From Rhizobacter sp. AJA081-3 (GTDB lineage Bacteria > Pseudomonadota > Gammaproteobacteria > Burkholderiales > Burkholderiaceae_C), in assembly GCF_017795745.1 (NCBI RefSeq), contig NZ_CP059067.1, positions 5,084,001 through 5,148,000 on the forward strand: 64,000 nt of DNA, read 5' to 3'. Made by a program: the position numbers and the translations under genes. Under the pieces are notes generated by a model, which saw only the letters and a program-made list of their open reading frames with translations, was not told the origin of the DNA and made no database searches. This document shows positions 10,696 through 20,913 of the stretch, one piece after another. Numbering within the stretch: the stretch's first letter is position 1; each line of letters opens with the position of its first letter.

Positions 10696-11915
10696 ATCCG
10701 CCGATCGACCTTCTGCTGCGCAATGTGCGCATCGTCACCTGCACCGACGACGTCTGCGCCATCACGCCGCCGGCGTTCGTGGCCATCTTCGGTGGCCTGA
10801 TCGCCGGCCTCGGCCCGATGACCCAGCTCGACCCGGACGCCGCGGTGGTGAAGGAACTGGATGGCGAAGGGGCCCTGCTCACGCCCGGCTTCATCGACTG
10901 CCACACGCACCTGGTGCACGCCGGGCACAGAGCGCGCGAGTTCGAGATGCGTCTGCACGGCGCCAGCTACGAAGAGATCGCACGCGCCGGCGGCGGCATC
11001 GTCTCGACGGTGCGGCAGACGCGCGAGGCGGTGCCCTCCGACCTGATGGCGCAGTCGGCACGCCGCCTGGCCGAGCTGATGGCGCACGGCGTCACCACGG
11101 TGGAGATCAAGTCGGGTTACGGCCTGTCGCTCAAAGACGAGCTGAAGTGCCTGAAGGTGGCACGCGACCTCGGCCAGCGATTGCCGGTCAACGTGCGCAC
11201 CACGCTGCTCGCCGCGCATGCGGTGCCGCCTGAGTTCGCCGGCCGCGCCGACGAGTACATCAGCCACGTCACGCAGCACATCGTGCCGGAGGCGGCGCGC
11301 CTGCACCTGGCCGACGCGGTGGACGCCTTCTGCGAGACCATCGCCTTCGACCTGCTGCAGACGCGGCGCGTGTTCCAGGCGGCTCGCCAGCACGGTCTGC
11401 CCGTCAAGCTGCATGCCGATCAACTCTCCAACATGGGCGGCGCGGCGCTGGCTGCCGAGTTCGGCGCGCTGTCGGCGGATCATCTGGAGCATGTCGACGA
11501 AGCCGGCGTGATGGCGATGGCGAACGCCGGCACGGTGGCGGTGATGCTGCCTGGCGCCTACTATTTCCTGCGCGACACGCACGTGCCGCCGATTGAGCTG
11601 TTCCGCCGCCACGGCGTGCCGATGGCCGTGGCCACCGACTGCAACCCCGGCAGCAGCCCGACCACGCACCTGCCGTTGATGATGAACATGGCCTGCACGC
11701 TCTTTCGAATGACGCCGGCCGAGGCCTTGCTCGGCGTCACGCGCCATGCCGCCAGCGCGCTGGGCGTGCTCGATTCGCACGGCACCATCGAGCTGGCCAA
11801 GGCGGCCGACCTGTGCCTGTGGGACGTCGATCACCCGGCCGAGCTGGCCTACGCGATCGGCGCCAGCCCGCTACGGGCGCGTTTCCACAACGGCCGCCAG
11901 CATCCGCTGCAGTAG
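10692..11915 (+). CDS. hutI: Imidazolonepropionase
   Basis: Third step: hydrolysis of 4-imidazolone-5-propionate to N-formiminoglutamate. 407 residues, standard length, amidohydrolase fold. Seen: the metal site [13 protein letters not shown] at about residues 67-79, [12 protein letters not shown] substrate loop, [23 protein letters not shown] and the Asp-bearing [11 protein letters not shown]. Last gene of hutUDFI. Its last 45 bases overlap the end of convergent hutG (11871-11915), an unusually long tail-to-tail overlap between two genes of one pathway. Confidence 0.97.
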   Translation: MNPPIDLLLRNVRIVTCTDDVCAITPPAFVAIFGGLIAGLGPMTQLDPDAAVVKELDGEGALLTPGFIDCHTHLVHAGHRAREFEMRLHGASYEEIARAGGGIVSTVRQTREAVPSDLMAQSARRLAELMAHGVTTVEIKSGYGLSLKDELKCLKVARDLGQRLPVNVRTTLLAAHAVPPEFAGRADEYISHVTQHIVPEAARLHLADAVDAFCETIAFDLLQTRRVFQAARQHGLPVKLHADQLSNMGGAALAAEFGALSADHLEHVDEAGVMAMANAGTVAVMLPGAYYFLRDTHVPPIELFRRHGVPMAVATDCNPGSSPTTHLPLMMNMACTLFRMTPAEALLGVTRHAASALGVLDSHGTIELAKAADLCLWDVDHPAELAYAIGASPLRARFHNGRQHPLQ

Positions 11916-12665
11916 CGGCTGCACGCGCGCCGCGAGGTCGGTGCGGTAGGCGAAGGGCGCGGTCTCGTCCATGTAGGTGCATTGGCACATCTCGAGCTGC
12001 AAGGCATGAACGCCTCGAGACGGGTCGCCATAGTGCCGCGTGATCCAGCCGCCCTTGAAGCGGCCGTTGCTGACGTGGCTGTAGTCGCTCTGCGCCGCCA
12101 TCTGCGCCTCGACGGCGGCCTGAAGCGCCGGCGCACAGGCGTGGCCATCGGCGGTGCCCAGATTGAGGTCGGGCAGCCGGCCCTCGAAGAAACGCGGCAG
12201 CACGCTGCAGATCGAGTGCGCGTCCCACAGCACCACGTGATCGTGCAGGCCACGCAGGCGGTCGAGCTCGCTGCGCAGCGCATCGTGGTACGGCTGCCAG
12301 TAGCGTTCGCGGCGTTCGTCGCGCTCGACGGCGTCGGGCGCTTCGCCGGGCAGGTACAGCGGCTCCTTGCGGAAGGTGTCCATCGGCAGCAGGCCGGTCA
12401 CGTCCTGGCCGGGGTACAAGCTCTCGTCCTGCGGCGGGCGGTTCAGGTCGATCACGTGGCGTGCGTAGTTCGCCGTCAGCAGCGTGGCGCCCATCGCCCG
12501 CGCGAAGCCGTACAGATGCGGCAGGTGCCAGTCGACGTCGGCGCGCTGCAGCGCGGCCGGCGTCATGCGGCGCTCCAGCGCGCTCGGGATGTGCACGCCC
12601 GCGTGCGGCACCGACACCAGCAGCGGCGCCGTGCCCCGGGTCAGTGCAAAGATGTCCGATTCCAT
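11871..12665 (-). CDS. hutG: N-formylglutamate deformylase
   Basis: Final step: N-formyl-L-glutamate to L-glutamate and formate. 264 residues of the N-formylglutamate amidohydrolase family. Seen: [11 protein letters not shown] near the N-terminus, [30 protein letters not shown] with probable metal or catalytic residues, [17 protein letters not shown], and [13 protein letters not shown]. The start at 12665 begins [11 protein letters not shown]. It is transcribed away from the ABC transporter genes; a HutC-type operator lies 19 bp upstream of its start. Its 3' end overlaps hutI by 45 bp. Confidence 0.96.
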   Translation of the reverse strand: MESDIFALTRGTAPLLVSVPHAGVHIPSALERRMTPAALQRADVDWHLPHLYGFARAMGATLLTANYARHVIDLNRPPQDESLYPGQDVTGLLPMDTFRKEPLYLPGEAPDAVERDERRERYWQPYHDALRSELDRLRGLHDHVVLWDAHSICSVLPRFFEGRLPDLNLGTADGHACAPALQAAVEAQMAAQSDYSHVSNGRFKGGWITRHYGDPSRGVHALQLEMCQCTYMDETAPFAYRTDLAARVQPLLQRMLAAVVETRP

Positions 12666-12683
12666 GCGTGACAACCCTTGGCC

Positions 12684-12719
12684 AAGTGGTCTAGACAAGT
12701 AGGTGCCACAGTGTAGACT
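12684..12719 (+). promoter_or_regulatory. HutC-type operator (site 2) between hutG and ABC transporter genes
   Basis: AAGTGGTCTAGACAAGT at 12684-12700 with the perfect core GTCTAGAC (12689-12696). For the plus-strand transporter genes the right half supplies a -35-like TAGACA (12692-12697), 16-bp spacer and TAGACT (12714-12719), so bound repressor would cover the -35. The divergent hutG promoter was not resolved. Confidence 0.65.
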
Positions 12720-12772
12720 GCGGGGCACAAGCCTTGCTACCCGTAGAACACCCCCCACACGCAGGAGACGTG

Positions 12773-13732
12773 ATGATCCTCAAGCGCACCCTTTCCGGCC
12801 TCGCGGCCCTTGCCGCCATTCTGACCGCTGCGCCCGCCGCGGCCCAGGAAACCCCTGTGGCCATCGGCATCTCCGGCTGGACCGGTTTCGCGCCGCTGAC
12901 GCTGGCCAAGGAAGCCGGCCTGTTCAAGAAGCTGGGCCTCGATGTCTCGATCAAGAAGATCCCGCAGAAGGACCGCCACCTCGCCATCGCCTCCGGCGAC
13001 ATCCAGTGCGCCGCCACCACGGTCGAGACCTGGGTGGTCTGGAACGCCAACGGCGTGGCCACCACGCAGATCTTCCAGCTCGACAAGAGCTACGGTGCCG
13101 ACGGCATGGTCGTCAAGCCGGGCATCACGAAGATCGCCGAGCTCAAGGGCAAGACCATGGCCGCCGACGCGCCGGGCACCGCCGGCTACTTCGGGCTGGC
13201 CTGGATCCTGAAGAAGAACGGCATGTCGGTGAAGGACGTGAAGGTGGTCAACATGGGCCCGCAGCCCGCCGCCAACGCGATGATCGCCGGCACTGACGGC
13301 ATCGACGGCGCGATGACCTACGAGCCCTATCTCAGCGCCGTGCGTGCCAAACCCGAGGCCGGCAAGATCATCGCCACCACGCTCGACTACCCGATGGTGA
13401 TGGACACCTTCGGCTGCACGCCCAAGTTCCTGAAGGAGAACCCGAAGGCCGCCCAGGCGCTGGCCGACGGCTACTTCGCGGCACTCGACATGATCAAGGC
13501 CGACCCGAAGAAGAGCTTCGAGATCATGGGCGCCGACGTCAAGCAGAGCGGCGAGGCCTTCGAGAAGAGCCAGGCCTACCTGCGCTGGCAGGACAAGGCG
13601 GCGAACCAGAAGTTCTTCGCTGGCGAGCATGGCCAGTTCAGCAAGGAAGCGGCCGACCTGCTGCTGGAGATCGGCATCATCAAGCAGATCCCCGACCTGA
13701 AGGCGCTGGCCGACACCAGCTTCATCAAGTAA
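12773..13732 (+). CDS. ABC transporter periplasmic binding protein (NMT1/TauA-like) of the hut locus
   Basis: A 319-residue exported solute-binding protein with a signal peptide of about 24 residues (MILKRTLSGLAALAAILTAA...). It belongs to the NMT1/SsuA/TauA-type binding proteins: GISGWTGFAPLTLAKEAGLF, IASGDIQCAATTVET, ADAPGTAGYFGLAWIL. It starts a three-gene ABC cassette and has a GCAGGAGA ribosome site. Position inside the hut locus and a HutC-type operator upstream suggest uptake of histidine, urocanate or a related imidazole; the family itself usually carries sulfonates, nitrate or pyrimidines, so the substrate is inferred only from context. Confidence 0.9.
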   Translation: MILKRTLSGLAALAAILTAAPAAAQETPVAIGISGWTGFAPLTLAKEAGLFKKLGLDVSIKKIPQKDRHLAIASGDIQCAATTVETWVVWNANGVATTQIFQLDKSYGADGMVVKPGITKIAELKGKTMAADAPGTAGYFGLAWILKKNGMSVKDVKVVNMGPQPAANAMIAGTDGIDGAMTYEPYLSAVRAKPEAGKIIATTLDYPMVMDTFGCTPKFLKENPKAAQALADGYFAALDMIKADPKKSFEIMGADVKQSGEAFEKSQAYLRWQDKAANQKFFAGEHGQFSKEAADLLLEIGIIKQIPDLKALADTSFIK

Positions 13733-13739
13733 GCCGATC

Positions 13740-14509
13740 TTGAAGCCGCTGCGCGAGGTCGAGCCCGGGGTCCGTCTGGCCCTGGGCGTCTCCTTCTTCG
13801 TCCTGTTCTTCGCCGTGTGGGCGTTCGCCACGCTGGGCGGGTTCGTCTCCAAGACCTTCCTGGCCGACCCGATCACCATGGTGAAGTCGGGCTGGACGCT
13901 GCTCGCCGAGCAGGGCTTCGCCAAGGACATCGGCTACACGGTGTGGCGCGTGCTCGGCGGCTTTGTGCTGGCGGCGATCGTCGCCGTGCCGCTTGGCGTG
14001 GCGATGGGGGCGTACAAGCCGATCGAGGCCTTCTTCGAGCCCTTCGTCTCCTTCGCACGCTACCTGCCGGCCTCGGCCTTCATCCCGCTCCTGATCCTGT
14101 GGGCCGGCATCGGCGAAGCTCAGAAGCTCTCGGTGATCTTCATCGGCTCGTTCTTCCAGCTCGTGCTGATGATTGCGGTGACGGTGGGCGCGACGCGCCG
14201 CGACCTGGTCGAGGCGGCCTACACGCTGGGCGCCGACGACTGGGGCATCGTTCGGCGCGTGCTGATCCCGGCCAGCGCACCGCAGATCGCCGAGACGCTG
14301 CGCCTGGTGCTCGGCTGGGCCTGGACCTACGTCATCGTCGCCGAGCTGATCGGCGCTTCGCAGGGCATCGGCCACATGATCACCGACAGCCAGGCGCTGC
14401 TGGCCACCGACCAGATCATCTTCGGCATCATCACCATCGGCGTGATCGGGCTCGTCTCCGACCTCGCCTTCAAGCGCGCGAACCGCACGATGTTCCGCTG
14501 GGCGGCGCT

Positions 14510-14513
<4 letters not shown>
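13740..14513 (+). CDS. ABC transporter permease of the hut locus
   Basis: A 257-residue inner-membrane permease of the TauC/SsuC type (binding-protein-dependent transport family), about six membrane segments. Seen: VWRVLGGFVLAAIVAVPLGV, FARYLPASAFIPLLILWAGI, and the EAA-like cytoplasmic loop VEAAYTLGADDWGIVRRVLI with P-x-x-APQIAETLRL. The best start is a TTG at 13740, seven bases after the binding-protein stop; no upstream ATG or GTG fits and the ribosome site is poor, so the exact start is uncertain. Its TGA overlaps the ATPase ATG by ATGA. Confidence 0.92.
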
Positions 14514-15298
<785 letters not shown>

Positions 15299-16795
15299 TC
15301 AGGGCGTGAGGCCCTCTTCGACCATCGCCGTGGCGGCGGCGATGTCCGGCGCCATCAGCCGGTCTTCGACAAGGCGCGGCACCTTGGCGCGCAGGCGGGC
15401 GTGGAAAGCCTCCAGCGCGGGTGACGAGCGCAGCGGCCGGTGGAAATCCAGCGCCTGCGCCGCCGCCAGCCACTCGATGCCGACCACGCCGGCCGTGTTG
15501 TCCAGCATCTGGTGCAGGCGGCGCGCGGCATAGGTGGCCATCGACACATGGTCTTCCTGGTTCGCCGAGGTGGGCAGCGAATCGACGCTGGCCGGATGCG
15601 CCAGCGATTTGTTCTCCGAGGCGAGCGCGGCCGCCGTCACCTGCGCGATCATGAAGCCCGAGTTGAGCCCGCCATGCTCGACCAGGAAGGCCGGCAGGTT
15701 GGAGATGCCCGGATCCATCAGCATCGCCGTGCGGCGCTCGGAAAGCGCGCCGATCTCGGCGATGGCCAGCGCCAGGTTGTCGGCCGCGAAGGCAACCGGC
15801 TCGGCGTGGAAGTTGCCGCCGGACAGCGCCTCCATCGTGTCGGCGAAGACCAGCGGGTTGTCCGACACGCCGTTGGCCTCGATCAGCAGGATGCCCCAGG
15901 CATGCGCCATCTGGTCGAGGCAGGCGCCCATCACCTGCGGCTGGCAGCGCAGGCAGTACGGGTCCTGCACCTTCTCGCAGTCGATGTGCGAGGCGCGCAG
16001 CGCGCTGTCCTTCAACCAGGCACGGTAGCGTGCGGCCACCTCACGCTGGCCGCGTTGGCCGCGCACGGCATGGATGCGGTCGTCGAAGGGCGTGTCCGAT
16101 CCTTTCGCGGCGTCCACCGTCATGGCGCCGACGGCCAGCGCGGTGTCGAACACCCGCTCCAGCCGCTGCGCCGCGTGGATCGCCAGCGCGGTCGAGGCCT
16201 GCGTGCCGTTGAGGAGCGCAAGGCCTTCCTTGGGCCCGAGCTGCAGCGGCTTCAAGCCGGCGTGCGGCAAGGCCTCGAGCGCCGGCACGCGGCGGCCGCC
16301 GACGAAGGCCTCGCCGACGCCGATCAGCACGCCAGCCAGATGCGCCAGCGGTGCGAGGTCGCCGGAAGCGCCGACCGAGCCCTTCTCGGGGATGACGGGC
16401 AGCACGTCGTGCGCCAGCAATGCGAGCAACGCCTCGATCACCTCCAAACGCACGCCCGACACGCCGTGCGCCAGGCTCGCCGCCTTGAGCAGCAGCATCA
16501 GGCGCACCACCGGTGCCGCCAGCGGCTGCCCGATGCCCGCGCTGTGCGACAGCACCAGGTTCTTCTGCAGCTGCGTGAGCTGGTCGTCGGCGATGCGCGT
16601 CTGGGCCAGCTTGCCGAAGCCGGTGTTGATGCCGTAGACCGGTTCGTTGCGCGAGACCAGCTCGCGCACCGCATTCACGCTGGCCTCGATGCCGGCGCGG
16701 GCCGAGGCCGCGATGGCCAGCTTCAGCGGGCCGGCGGCGGCGCGTTCGAGCAGCGGCTTGTCGAGGGCGCCGGGCGCGAGGGTGAGCGTGGTCAT
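15299..16795 (-). CDS. hutH: Histidine ammonia-lyase
   Basis: First step of histidine use: L-histidine to trans-urocanate and ammonia. 498 residues. The autocatalytic MIO triad is present as Ala143-Ser144-Gly145 in [17 protein letters not shown], and the catalytic tyrosine in [13 protein letters not shown] (Tyr54). Also seen: [28 protein letters not shown], and [11 protein letters not shown]. It is read toward the ABC genes and divergent from hutC. A HutC-type operator begins 14 bp upstream of its ATG. Separation of hutH from hutUDFI means histidine entry can be controlled from a different promoter than the later steps. Confidence 0.98.
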   Translation of the reverse strand: MTTLTLAPGALDKPLLERAAAGPLKLAIAASARAGIEASVNAVRELVSRNEPVYGINTGFGKLAQTRIADDQLTQLQKNLVLSHSAGIGQPLAAPVVRLMLLLKAASLAHGVSGVRLEVIEALLALLAHDVLPVIPEKGSVGASGDLAPLAHLAGVLIGVGEAFVGGRRVPALEALPHAGLKPLQLGPKEGLALLNGTQASTALAIHAAQRLERVFDTALAVGAMTVDAAKGSDTPFDDRIHAVRGQRGQREVAARYRAWLKDSALRASHIDCEKVQDPYCLRCQPQVMGACLDQMAHAWGILLIEANGVSDNPLVFADTMEALSGGNFHAEPVAFAADNLALAIAEIGALSERRTAMLMDPGISNLPAFLVEHGGLNSGFMIAQVTAAALASENKSLAHPASVDSLPTSANQEDHVSMATYAARRLHQMLDNTAGVVGIEWLAAAQALDFHRPLRSSPALEAFHARLRAKVPRLVEDRLMAPDIAAATAMVEEGLTP

Positions 16796-16808
16796 GGTCG
16801 GGTTCCGC

Positions 16809-16853
16809 AAAGTGGCCTAGACAACTTTAGCATGAGCGAAGCTAGAATGTCAC
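16809..16853. promoter_or_regulatory. HutC-type operator (site 3) and divergent hutH/hutC promoters
   Basis: Operator AAAGTGGCCTAGACAACTTT at 16809-16828, the longest of three related sites. For hutH (minus strand): GTGACA (16853-16848), 18-bp spacer, TAAAGT (16829-16824), so the operator covers the -10. For hutC (plus strand): TAGACA (16818-16823), 19-bp spacer, TAGAAT (16843-16848). The hutC transcript would begin near its ATG at 16855, which has no visible Shine-Dalgarno sequence. Confidence 0.7.
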
Positions 16854-16854
16854 C

Positions 16855-17574
16855 ATGACCAAGCTCGCCGTGCCGCGCCGCCTGCCCTCCGAGGAGGTCA
16901 AGGATTCGATCCGGCAGCGCATCGCCGAAGGCGGCTGGCAGCCCGGCATGAAGCTGCCCTCGGAGCGCGAGCTGGTGCAGCAGTTCGGCTGCGCGCGCAT
17001 GACGGTGCACCATGCGCTGCGCGAGCTCGAGGACGAAGGCCTGATCGAGCGCCGCCAGGGCTCGGGCTCGTACGTGGCGCAGCTGCACCCGATCTCCAAC
17101 GTGCTGCAGGTGCGCGACATCCGCGACGAGATCGCCGAGCGCCGCCACGTGCACGCCACCCGGGTGTGCGGCGTGCAGCGCGAGAAGGCCGGCGCCGACA
17201 TCGCCGCGGCCATGCGCCTGCGCAAGGGCGCCGTGGTCTTCCACGTTCGCCTCGTGCACCTGGAGAACGGCGTGCCCATCCAGCTGGAAGACCGGCACGT
17301 CAACCCGGCGCTCGCGCCCGACTTCATGACGCTCGACTTCACCCAGGTCACGCCCTCGCACGTGTTGTTCCAGCACGCGCCGCTGACCGAGGCCGAGCAG
17401 GTCGTCGAGGCGGTGCTGGCCGATGCCGAGCAGGCGAAGTGGCTCGACATTGCCGAGGGCAGCGCGCTGCTGATGGTGTCGCGGCGCACGGTGTCGCAAG
17501 GTGCGGTGGCCTCGGTGGCGCGCCTGTACCATCCGGGCTCACGCTATCGATTGATCGGCCGCTTTTCGGTCTGA
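16855..17574 (+). CDS. hutC: Histidine utilisation repressor
   Basis: A 239-residue GntR-family repressor of the HutC subfamily. N-terminal winged helix-turn-helix at about residues 10-78 (LPSERELVQQFGCARMTVHH then ALRELEDEGLIERRQGSGSY) and a UTRA effector domain from about residue 98 (RRHVHATRVCGVQREKAGAD, VVFHVRLVHLENGVPIQLED). In other proteobacteria HutC is released by urocanate. Three matching palindromes near hutU, hutG/ABC and hutH/hutC are its obvious targets, implying autoregulation and control of the whole locus. Confidence 0.95.
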   Translation: MTKLAVPRRLPSEEVKDSIRQRIAEGGWQPGMKLPSERELVQQFGCARMTVHHALRELEDEGLIERRQGSGSYVAQLHPISNVLQVRDIRDEIAERRHVHATRVCGVQREKAGADIAAAMRLRKGAVVFHVRLVHLENGVPIQLEDRHVNPALAPDFMTLDFTQVTPSHVLFQHAPLTEAEQVVEAVLADAEQAKWLDIAEGSALLMVSRRTVSQGAVASVARLYHPGSRYRLIGRFSV

Positions 17575-17601
17575 CCCCGGCCTGAACCGCCGCCCGACAC
17601 C

Positions 17602-18348
17602 ATGCAGACCCCCCACCAGCAAGCCCCGACCCGCGACCTCACCGATGCCGAGTTCGAGGAGCTCGACCAGTTGCTCGCGGCCACACCCGAGCCCTTCGAG
17701 CCGCTCGACGCGGTGATGCTCGACGGCTACCTGTGCGGCGTGCTCGTGCAGCCGGTGCTGATCGAAACCGAGGCCTGGCTGCCGCACGTCTTCGACTTCG
17801 ATGGCCAGCCGCTGCCCGACGACGCCGACCCGGTCTGGCGCGAGCGCGTCACGGCGCTGATCGTGCGCCGCCATGCGGCGCTGAACCGCTCGATGACCGA
17901 GGACGGCTGGTTCGACCCGCTGATCCTCGAGCCCGACGACTTCAACCCGCCGCGCACCGACGACCCGGCGGCCAGCCTGAACCCGGTGTCTCAGTCGCTG
18001 ATGCCCTGGGTGGCCGGTTTCCAGCATGCGATGGAGTCCTTCCCCGACCTGCTTGAGCTGCCCGACCCGGCGGTCGACATCGCGCTGGCCCGCCTGTACC
18101 GCCACCTGCCGGCGCAGACGGCCGAAGAGCGCGAAGTCGTCGCCACGCTCGACAAGGAGCACCCGCTGCCCACGCTGGACGACGCGATCGAAGACCTGAT
18201 CGTCGTCGTCGCCGACCTCGACGACCTGACGCGCGATCTCCGCTACAAGGTCGAGACCGTCAAGCGCGAGGAGCCCAAGGTCGGCCGCAACGACCCCTGC
18301 CCGTGCGGCAGCGGCAAGAAGTTCAAGCAGTGCCACGGCAAGGCTTGA
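17602..18348 (+). CDS. UPF0149/YecA family protein with C-terminal SEC-C zinc motif
   Basis: A 248-residue protein. The N-terminal two thirds carry the UPF0149/YecA fold ([45 protein letters not shown]), and the C-terminus is a SEC-C zinc-binding motif [24 protein letters not shown] motifs bind zinc and in SecA contact SecB and ribosomes; the function of YecA-type proteins is poorly known. It follows hutC by 27 bp and precedes a phosphoesterase gene by 19 bp, all on the plus strand. Confidence 0.92.
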   Translation: MQTPHQQAPTRDLTDAEFEELDQLLAATPEPFEPLDAVMLDGYLCGVLVQPVLIETEAWLPHVFDFDGQPLPDDADPVWRERVTALIVRRHAALNRSMTEDGWFDPLILEPDDFNPPRTDDPAASLNPVSQSLMPWVAGFQHAMESFPDLLELPDPAVDIALARLYRHLPAQTAEEREVVATLDKEHPLPTLDDAIEDLIVVVADLDDLTRDLRYKVETVKREEPKVGRNDPCPCGSGKKFKQCHGKA

Positions 18349-18367
18349 GCCGGCACGGCCTGCGCTG

Positions 18368-19138
18368 ATGCGGATCCAGCTGCTCTCCGACCTGCACCTC
18401 GAGACCGAGTCCTTCGCGCCCGAGCCGAACCCGGTCGCCGAACTTCTGGTGCTCGGCGGTGACATCGACAGCACGTGGGGCGAACTCGAGCGCTTTCGCG
18501 ACTGGCCGGTGCCGGTGCTGATGGTGGCCGGCAACCACGAGTTCGACGGCCGCGAGGTCGACGAGGCCTGGCCGGCGCTGCGCGAGCGCTGCGAGTCGCT
18601 GGGCATCGGTCTGCTCGAGCGCGAAAGCCGCGTCGTGCAGGATGCCGACGGCGCGCGCGTCCGCTTCGTCGCCACCGTGCGCTGGTGCGACTTCGACCTC
18701 TACGGCGAGGCCGGTCGCGCCACTGCGATGCGGGCCGCCGGCTACTACATGCGCATCATGCGCAGCACGCGCCGTGGCGTGGCCTTCGACCCCGAGGGCG
18801 TGCGCGAGGAAGCACTGGCCTGCCGCGACTGGCTGGCGGACGAACTGAAGAAGCCGCGTGGCGACTGGGATCGCACCGTGGTGCTCACGCATTTCGCGCC
18901 CAGCCTGCGCAGTGCCGACCCGCGCTACGGCGCGCAGCCCGGCACGGCAAGCTTCTGCAATGCCGACGACGCGCTGCTGCCGGGGGCCACCACCTGGATC
19001 CACGGCCACCTGCATTGCCGGCACGACTATCTCGTCGAGCATGCGCAGGGGCGCACGCGGGTGGTGTGCAATGCCCGCGGCCACGGCCGCAAGGGCGAGG
19101 CCGACGGGCACGATCCGTTGCGGATCTTCGAGGTCTAA
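18368..19138 (+). CDS. Calcineurin-like metallophosphoesterase
   Basis: A 256-residue cytoplasmic metallophosphoesterase. Metal-binding motifs in order: LLSDLHLE at the N-terminus, VLGGDIDS (GD motif), VAGNHEFDG (GNHE), VLTHFAPS, and HGHLHCRHDY near residue 210. No signal peptide. Substrate unknown. The short gap to the YecA-like gene upstream suggests cotranscription. It converges with the CcmI-like gene with a 24-bp gap. Confidence 0.92.
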   Translation: MRIQLLSDLHLETESFAPEPNPVAELLVLGGDIDSTWGELERFRDWPVPVLMVAGNHEFDGREVDEAWPALRERCESLGIGLLERESRVVQDADGARVRFVATVRWCDFDLYGEAGRATAMRAAGYYMRIMRSTRRGVAFDPEGVREEALACRDWLADELKKPRGDWDRTVVLTHFAPSLRSADPRYGAQPGTASFCNADDALLPGATTWIHGHLHCRHDYLVEHAQGRTRVVCNARGHGRKGEADGHDPLRIFEV

Positions 19139-19162
19139 CGGCTGTGGGCGCGCCGCAGCGCG

Positions 19163-20365
19163 CTACTTCACCTCTTCGGCAATCTCGATCTTCAGCCCGC
19201 TGGCGCCCACCGCGACGGCCTTCGTGAAGCCCTGCAGGTCGCCCGGCTGCGCGATCGCGTTGCCCGACTTGCTGATGCGCGCGCCCACGATCACCTGCGT
19301 GGCGGTGGACAGGCGCATGGCCGGGTTCATCGCCATCGAGTCGTCGAGGGTGAAGGTGAGCGGCAGATCCTTCACCTGCTTGCGCAGGATGGCCAGCGGC
19401 ACGCGCGGGCCCTCGACGGCGCGGGCAAAGACGAACAGCGTGTCTTCCGGCGAAGCCTTGGCCTTCAGCGCCGCGGCGATGTCCACCTGGCCGGCCAGCG
19501 AGGCAGCGGTGGCGGCCGCCGAAGTCGCCACCGGGCCCGACGCCGCTGCGGCGGCCGGCGGCAAACCGGCGCGCGAGCGCGCCTCGGCCACGCCGGACTG
19601 CAGGTTGCGTTCGAGTTCGCTGCCGGGTTCGGCCACCGCCACCGCGGCCGACCACAGCTGTGCCGCCTTGGGGAAGTCGCTGGCGTCGAAGGCGATGGTG
19701 CCGGCCAGCGCCAGCGCCTTCAGGTTCTTCGGGTCGAGTTCCAGCGCGCGGGCGATCAGCTGGGCTGGTTCGCCGGCGAGCTTGCGGCCGGCGGCCATCG
19801 CCACGGCGTCCGCCTGGTCGGCCAGCGCCTGGGCATCCTTCGGCTTCAGCGTGGACACGCGCTTGAACGCGGTCACCGCCTCCGGGTAGCGACCCAGCGC
19901 GCTGTAGCTGCGCCCGAGCATCGACCAGCCTTCGGCGTCGTCGGGCTGAGTCTTCATGCGCTGTTCGAGCTTGGCGACCATGTCCTCGATCTGGGCGGCC
20001 GCGCTGCCATGGCCCGCGCCGGCCTCGTCTTCGCTCTGCGCAACCGGAACGCCTCGCCAAGCCCCGGGCGTGCCGTACACCGCGTAGCCTGCGGCCGCGA
20101 CCGCGAGCACGAACACGGACAGCCCGGCGAGCAGCCGCCGCGAGGGCCGCGCTGCGGCGGCAGCGGGAGCGGCCGGGATGGGCGCTGCAGCCGGTGTGCC
20201 AGACCCGGCGGTCGTCGATGCGCCGGAGTCCATGACCTGCGACACCAGCTCCTGTTCGAGCTTGGCGCGTGCGGACGCCGCCTGATCGGCTGGCAGGGTG
20301 CCCGATGCGGCCAGCTCGTCGAGCTGGCGCAACTGGCGCTTCAAATCTTCGATTCGTGCATTCAT
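19163..20365 (-). CDS. CcmI/CycH-like TPR protein (c-type cytochrome biogenesis)
   Basis: A 400-residue protein. The N-terminal coiled segment (LKRQLRQLDELAASGTLPAD) resembles the cytoplasmic loop of CcmI, followed by one membrane span at about 78-96, TPR repeats at about 125-270 (WSMLGRSYSALGRYPEAVTA), and a C-terminal CycH-type domain (ASPEDTLFVFARAVEGPRVP, ILRKQVKDLPLTFTLDDSMA). CcmI normally presents apocytochrome to the heme ligation complex. Here it stands alone, without ccmABCDEFGH and without the usual first membrane helix. Role in cytochrome maturation is inferred from the domain only. Confidence 0.82.
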   Translation of the reverse strand: MNARIEDLKRQLRQLDELAASGTLPADQAASARAKLEQELVSQVMDSGASTTAGSGTPAAAPIPAAPAAAAARPSRRLLAGLSVFVLAVAAAGYAVYGTPGAWRGVPVAQSEDEAGAGHGSAAAQIEDMVAKLEQRMKTQPDDAEGWSMLGRSYSALGRYPEAVTAFKRVSTLKPKDAQALADQADAVAMAAGRKLAGEPAQLIARALELDPKNLKALALAGTIAFDASDFPKAAQLWSAAVAVAEPGSELERNLQSGVAEARSRAGLPPAAAAASGPVATSAAATAASLAGQVDIAAALKAKASPEDTLFVFARAVEGPRVPLAILRKQVKDLPLTFTLDDSMAMNPAMRLSTATQVIVGARISKSGNAIAQPGDLQGFTKAVAVGASGLKIEIAEEVK

Positions 20366-20471
20366 CGGTGCGGATGGTAAGGCCCGGCGTGATTGCGGGT
20401 TGTCAAGGACGGTGTCGGGCGCTGTGGGAGACTAGGATCGCACGCGAAAATTCCATCGGAGACGACCCACC

Positions 20472-20897
20472 ATGAAGATCCTCATCGCCGTCGACGGCAG
20501 TTCGTACACCAAGCGCATGCTGGCCTACCTGGCCGCCCACGACGAGTGGCTCGGCGGTGGCCGCCACCAGTACACCGTCCTGAACACGGTGTCGCCGGTG
20601 CCGGCGCGCGCTGCAGCGGTGATCGACCGCGACACGCTCAAGTCCTACTACGCCGAGACCAGCGAAGCGGTGTTCAAGCCGATCCGCAGCTTCTTCAAGA
20701 AGCAGGGCATCGAAGCCGAATTCGTCGGCAAGGTCGGCCACGCGCCGGAGATCATCGCCAAGATGGCCGACGGCCAGGATTTCGATCTGTTGATGATGGG
20801 CTCGCACGGCCACGGCACGCTGGGCAATCTGGTGATGGGCTCGGTGACCACCAAGGTGCTGGCCTCCTGCAAGACGCCGGTGCTGCTGGTCCGCTGA
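20472..20897 (+). CDS. Universal stress protein (UspA family)
   Basis: A 141-residue single-domain universal stress protein. It begins MKILIAVDGSSYTKRM and ends with the nucleotide-binding motif MGSHGHGTLGNLVMGSVT, the G-2x-G-9x-G(S/T) pattern of ATP-binding USPs. Ribosome site CGGAGACGA precedes the ATG. Cytoplasmic. Convergent with the TetR gene at 20914. Confidence 0.94.
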   Translation: MKILIAVDGSSYTKRMLAYLAAHDEWLGGGRHQYTVLNTVSPVPARAAAVIDRDTLKSYYAETSEAVFKPIRSFFKKQGIEAEFVGKVGHAPEIIAKMADGQDFDLLMMGSHGHGTLGNLVMGSVTTKVLASCKTPVLLVR

Positions 20898-20913
20898 TCG
20901 CTCCGGTCGGCGT

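Noticed and set aside
15440-16858. Long plus-strand frame opposite hutH
   Set aside because: hutH has the MIO triad and full length; the antisense frame would also run through the HutC operator.
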